Source: Treponema sp. (GTDB lineage Bacteria > Spirochaetota > Spirochaetia > Treponematales > Breznakiellaceae). From it: a stretch of DNA of 53,110 nucleotides. Below, piece by piece: positions 50,225-53,110 of this stretch (within the stretch, counting starts at the first letter, position 1; the number at the start of each line of letters is the position of its first letter). A program made the translations under genes and the position numbers. The stretch spans positions 1-53,110 of the forward strand of contig JAISQJ010000140.1 of assembly GCA_031274285.1 (NCBI GenBank). Reading direction: 5' to 3'. Under the pieces are notes generated by a model, which saw only the letters and a list, made by a program, of their open reading frames with translations, did not search any database and was not told the origin of the DNA.

Positions 50225-50316
50225 TAACCACGGACCACACAGACCACACTGACAGAGTCACGGACTGGTTAATGACGAATTTTTTATGTCCGTGTTGTCC
50301 GTGAGGTCCGTGGTTA
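50225..50316. repeat. ACCACGGACC hairpin repeat, copy B
   Basis: A 92-base inverted repeat with 12-bp outer arms (50225-50236 and 50305-50316) and further internal pairing, between the second permease and the ATPase. Interior GTCCGTG units repeat. Confidence 0.85.
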
Positions 50317-50358
50317 AAATTCTTTTCCAATTTGTTTGGAAGAGGGGGAGAGGGGAAT

Positions 50359-51024
50359 ATGGATTTATTGGAGTTAAAGGACATCAGCAAAGTGTACGGG
50401 AATCTCAAGGCCCTGCAAAATATCGATATGACGGTCCGGCAGGGGGAATGGCTGGCCATCATGGGCCCTTCGGGGTCGGGAAAAACCACCATGATGAACA
50501 TCATCGGCTGCATGGATAAGCCTTCCACGGGTTCGGTTTTTTTGGACGGCGTTAATATCTCTACGGAGAGCGCAAAAAACCTTACCACCATCAGGCGCGA
50601 TAAAATCGGCCTGATTTTTCAGCAGTTCCACCTGGTAAATTACCTGACCGCCCTGGAGAATGTGATGGTGGCCCAGTATTACCACAGCATGCCCGATGAA
50701 AAGGAAGCCCTGGCCGCCCTGGACCGGGTGGGGCTTGGTTCAAGGGCGAAGCACCTGCCCAGCCAGCTTTCCGGCGGGGAGCAGCAGCGGGTGTGCATAG
50801 CCCGGGCCCTGATCAACTACCCCACGCTGATCCTGGCCGACGAGCCCACGGGCAACCTGGACGAGGCCAATGAAAAGATCGTCATCGATATTTTTAAGCA
50901 GCTCCATGCGGAGGGCAGTACCATCATTGTGGTTACCCACGACCCGGAAGTTGCCGAGGACGCGGAGCGGACGGTGGTACTGGAACACGGAAAGATTGCT
51001 AAGATAGTGAGGAACAAGAAATGA
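50359..51024 (+). CDS. MacB/LolD-type ABC ATPase
   Basis: A 221-residue ATPase. Walker A is GPSGSGKTT, the signature LSGGEQQR and Walker [14 protein letters not shown]. The TGNLDE form is typical of LolD/MacB. ATG 50359 is chosen for GAGGGG upstream. It should drive the two FtsX-type permeases. It is separated from them by a hairpin repeat. Confidence 0.93.
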   Translation: MDLLELKDISKVYGNLKALQNIDMTVRQGEWLAIMGPSGSGKTTMMNIIGCMDKPSTGSVFLDGVNISTESAKNLTTIRRDKIGLIFQQFHLVNYLTALENVMVAQYYHSMPDEKEALAALDRVGLGSRAKHLPSQLSGGEQQRVCIARALINYPTLILADEPTGNLDEANEKIVIDIFKQLHAEGSTIIVVTHDPEVAEDAERTVVLEHGKIAKIVRNKK

Positions 51025-51038
51025 ATTGAAGAGGGATC

Positions 51039-51116
51039 AACCACGGACCACACAGACGGACACGGACTTTTGGTTCGGTATCTTTTTTGTCCGTGTTGTC
51101 CGTGAGGTCAGTGGTT
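51039..51116. repeat. ACCACGGACC hairpin repeat, copy C
   Basis: AACCACGGACC and GGTCAGTGGTT arms (one mismatch) enclose two ACGGAC units pairing with GTCCGT units. It lies between the ATPase and the FMN-binding lipoprotein. Confidence 0.82.
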
Positions 51117-51168
51117 TAAATTTCTTCATTCTGAAATTTTAGCGTAAATACGTGAAAGGGTGGTTTTT

Positions 51169-51579
51169 ATGAGGAAAAAAGTTGTTGTCTGTTTGTTTGC
51201 GGGTATCCTCGTTCTGGCAGGCTGCGGGAAGGCCGCCTATAAGGACGGGGTCTATACGGGGAGGAGCGGCGAGGACGATACGGGGGCCTGGGGGGAGGTG
51301 ACTGTCACCATCCGGGAGGGAAAGCTCTCGGATTGCAGATTCGTTACCTGGCAGAAGGACGGAACCGTAAAAGATGAAGACTACGGCAAGGTCAACGGGG
51401 AAATTTCAAACCGGGCGTTTTACGATAAGGCCCAGCTTGCGGTGGAGGCGATGAAAAAATACGCCGCCGATTACCTGCGGACCGGCAGCCTGAAGGACGT
51501 GGAGGCCGTAAGCGGCGCTACCATCGCCTACGACCAGTTTCTGGAGGCGGTGGAAGCGGCCCTGGAAGGTGCAAAGTAG
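51169..51579 (+). CDS. FMN-binding domain lipoprotein
   Basis: A 136-residue lipoprotein with lipobox LAGC near residue 18. The rest is one FMN_bind domain: YKDGVYTGRSG at the start and EAVSGATIAYDQFLEAVE at the end, where the Thr of SGAT is the residue flavinylated by ApbE in relatives. ApbE is not in this window. ATG 51169 has GAAAGGG upstream. As the last gene of the iron cluster it may carry electrons to the periplasm for iron reduction, in place of the thioredoxin-like proteins of Campylobacter; inferred. Confidence 0.88.
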   Translation: MRKKVVVCLFAGILVLAGCGKAAYKDGVYTGRSGEDDTGAWGEVTVTIREGKLSDCRFVTWQKDGTVKDEDYGKVNGEISNRAFYDKAQLAVEAMKKYAADYLRTGSLKDVEAVSGATIAYDQFLEAVEAALEGAK

Positions 51580-51607
51580 TTTCCCATAAAAAAATTCCTG
51601 AAAAAAA

Positions 51608-51636
51608 TTGACTCATCGTACCAAGACCGGTATAAA
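51608..51636 (+). promoter_or_regulatory. Promoter of the GntR-SPFH operon
   Basis: TTGACT (51608-51613), 17 bases, TATAAA (51631-51636), only eight bases before the ATG. GTACC/GGTAT half-sites in the spacer could be a GntR operator. Confidence 0.7.
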
Positions 51637-51644
51637 TGTACTAG

Positions 51645-52049
51645 ATGAATGGTACAACTCCGGAACCGGCTATCAGATTTACCCTGGATCAGGCTAACGG
51701 AATGCCCGTATACCGGCAGATCATCCGGCAGATTGAGTACGGGGTCCTCTCCGGCGCCCTTAAAACCGGGGACAAGCTCCCCACCATCCGCGCCCTGGCG
51801 GTGGCCCTGAAGATCAACCCCAATACCATCGCCAAGGCCTACGGGGAGCTGGAAATCCGGGGAATCCTGGCGACCCAGGTGGGGAGCGGGACCTATATCG
51901 CGGATAAAAAACCGGAACCGGAGGAGGACGTACTTTTTGGTAAGATCCGGGCGGTCCTGGGCCGGTTTATGGCGGAAATGCGGGGCCTGGGGGTGGATAA
52001 AGAGGAGACTCTCCGCCTTATCAGCGAGTTTAACGGAGAAAACGAATGA
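51645..52049 (+). CDS. GntR-family regulator, YtrA subfamily
   Basis: A 134-residue repressor-type protein. The GntR winged helix is clear (PVYRQIIRQIEYGVLSGALKTGDKLPTIRALAVAL, then NPNTIAKAYGELEIRGILATQVGSGTYI), with only a short C-terminal dimerisation helix as in YtrA. No ribosome binding site precedes the ATG, and the promoter is very close, so translation may begin on a leaderless mRNA. It overlaps the longer possible start of the SPFH gene. Confidence 0.92.
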   Translation: MNGTTPEPAIRFTLDQANGMPVYRQIIRQIEYGVLSGALKTGDKLPTIRALAVALKINPNTIAKAYGELEIRGILATQVGSGTYIADKKPEPEEDVLFGKIRAVLGRFMAEMRGLGVDKEETLRLISEFNGENE

Positions 52050-52060
52050 AGGAGTGTGAT

Positions 52061-53038
52061 ATGAAGGGCCGGCAAAACATACAAAACAGCGGGGTCTCCC
52101 CCCTGGTAAAACCGCTTTCCCGGACCCCCAAAGACCGGGATTACAGCATGGCGGTTTTGAAACTTTTTATCCTGACCCTGGCGGCGGCGGTCCTGGGGGC
52201 CCTGTGGTTTGCATGGGCCGATAATCCGGGCCGGGCCTGGGCTCTTACGGGCTCCGCCTTTTTCTTGGTTCTTCTGGCGGTTTGCTCCCTCCACAAAATG
52301 GACGAGTGGGATCGGGGGATCATCCTGCGCTTTGGGCGCTTCCGCCGGGTCCAGGGGCCGGGGCTCTTTTTCCTTATCCCCCTGGTGGACCGGGTGGCGG
52401 AGGCTGTGGATATCCGTATCCGGGTGACCGACTTTTCTGCCCAGGAAACCCTGACCAGGGATTCGGTGACCGTCACCGTGGACGCCCTCTGCTTCTGGCT
52501 GGTCTGGGACCCTCAAAAGGCCGTCCTGGAGGTGGAGGATTACCAGGATGCCGTGGTGCTGGCCTCCAAGACGGCCCTGCGGAACGCCGTAAGCAGCCAC
52601 GATCTTTCCCTTTTCCTGGAGCGGGGGGACTTGATTGAAAAAAGCATCCAGGAAGAGGTGGACAAGAAAACCACCGAATGGGGGATCACGGTGCAGTACA
52701 TCGAAATTACCGATATCCAGATCCCCGGGGAGCTGGTGGATTCCCTTTCCCGCGTTGCCCAGGCGGAGCGGGAGAAGAAGGGCCGGGTGCTTCTGGCGGA
52801 GGCGGAAATTGAAATCGCCAGGAAACTGGAGGAGGCCGTCGCGGTCTACGCCAAAAACGAACCGGCCATGAAGCTGAAGATCCTCTCAATCTTGAACGAA
52901 GGCCTTAAGGCGGGGAACTCCATGATGCTGGTCCCCAATTCCATGGCGGAGGAATTAAAGACCAAGGATATTTTCGGCCTTGAGGCCCTGACGGAACTGC
53001 GGCAGAAGAAGGGGGAGTCCACGGCTCACACGGATTAA
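52061..53038 (+). CDS. SPFH/stomatin-like (band 7) membrane protein
   Basis: A 325-residue protein with two transmembrane segments near residues 30-70, then an SPFH domain (EWDRGIILRFGRFRRVQGPGLFFLIPLVDRV, ETLTRDSVTVTVDALCFW) and a charged helical tail. Such proteins oligomerise in membranes and assist protease or lipid-domain functions. ATG 52061 has AAGGAG six bases upstream; the in-frame ATG at 52046 lacks one. It is co-transcribed with the GntR regulator, which may sense membrane stress; that is inference. Confidence 0.92.
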   Translation: MKGRQNIQNSGVSPLVKPLSRTPKDRDYSMAVLKLFILTLAAAVLGALWFAWADNPGRAWALTGSAFFLVLLAVCSLHKMDEWDRGIILRFGRFRRVQGPGLFFLIPLVDRVAEAVDIRIRVTDFSAQETLTRDSVTVTVDALCFWLVWDPQKAVLEVEDYQDAVVLASKTALRNAVSSHDLSLFLERGDLIEKSIQEEVDKKTTEWGITVQYIEITDIQIPGELVDSLSRVAQAEREKKGRVLLAEAEIEIARKLEEAVAVYAKNEPAMKLKILSILNEGLKAGNSMMLVPNSMAEELKTKDIFGLEALTELRQKKGESTAHTD

Positions 53039-53064
53039 CCCGCCATTCGATGATTGTTTGCGAA

Positions 53065-53110
53065 GGGTACATACCCCGGCCGCTTGCGGCGGTACTAAGG
53101 GTATGTACCC
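53065..53110. repeat. Palindrome at the window edge
   Basis: GGGTACATACCC (53065-53076) pairs perfectly with GGGTATGTACCC (53099-53110), with GCCGC-TT-GCGGC inside. It follows the SPFH stop by 26 bases and may continue beyond the window. Confidence 0.8.

Noticed and set aside
46392-51116. CRISPR array, from the recurring ACCACGGACC units
   Set aside because: Copies are kilobases apart, palindromic, unequal in length, and there are no spacers or cas genes.

Overview
The window looks like a spirochaete chromosome, most likely a Treponema-type lineage. This is inferred from gene content and order (rplU-prp-rpmA-obg-nadD, rplY-tilS-ftsH, lepA), a Tp34/P19-family protein beside an FTR1 permease, a lone PilZ receptor, a DUF115 motility-accessory protein, many lipoproteins with relaxed lipoboxes, and a high G+C core with very short intergenic gaps. 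Species cannot be fixed from the sequence.

Layout. 1-3.1 kb: a cobalamin riboswitch, a small lipoprotein and a BtuB-like TonB-dependent receptor. 3.2-3.7 kb: a flavodoxin behind a promoter with an inverted repeat. 4.0-8.8 kb: a tightly packed housekeeping operon, rplU-prp-rpmA-obg-(nadD+HD fusion)-LCP protein-rsfS. 8.9-11.8 kb: a divergent Asp-rich protein, then ispE, spoVG, tRNA-Gln and rplY, closed by a textbook terminator. 11.8-20.6 kb: tilS (no ATG/GTG/TTG start), ftsH, a TPR-like exported protein, an HtrA-like lipoprotein protease and lepA. 20.6-29.3 kb: mostly minus strand (DUF115 protein, a PpiC-type foldase, a RelA/SpoT-type HD protein, a ThiD/PdxK-family kinase, a MATE exporter, a NifX-like protein, cysK), with tRNA-Pro and tRNA-Asp and several hairpin-rich spacers. 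29.4-31.3 kb: an accessory patch with a lipoprotein, an A+T-rich Phd/RelE-type toxin-antitoxin pair and a decayed WD40 gene end. 31.3-39.9 kb: lon, then a six-gene chain of overlapping genes: a PilZ receptor, a His-rich TPR protein and four peptide/nickel-type ABC subunits. 39.9-44.0 kb: a lipoprotein, a (GA)20 tract beside a 189-nt palindrome, a family-5 solute-binding protein, a ThuA-like protein and a bacteriohemerythrin. 44.2-51.6 kb: an iron cluster, FTR1-P19-DUF2318-two FtsX/MacB-type permeases-ATPase-FMN-binding lipoprotein, interrupted by three copies of one hairpin repeat. 51.6-53.1 kb: a YtrA-type GntR regulator coupled to an SPFH protein.

How it fits together. The core is translation, quality control and envelope work (L21/L27/L25, Obg, RsfS, LepA, TilS, FtsH, Lon, HtrA-like, PpiC). 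A metal and cofactor theme runs through the accessory parts: B12 uptake, flavodoxin, hemerythrin, FTR1/P19 iron uptake with likely redox partners, and a metal-rich TPR protein next to a peptide/nickel ABC system.

The regulatory DNA is the most unusual part. It holds an eight-pair UUCG-capped hairpin covering a ribosome binding site below the B12 aptamer, four promoters so close to start codons that the mRNAs should be leaderless or nearly so, a half-site shared by cysK and the ThiD/PdxK gene, compound palindromes between genes, and a 45-bp repeat made from the 3' end of tRNA-Asp.
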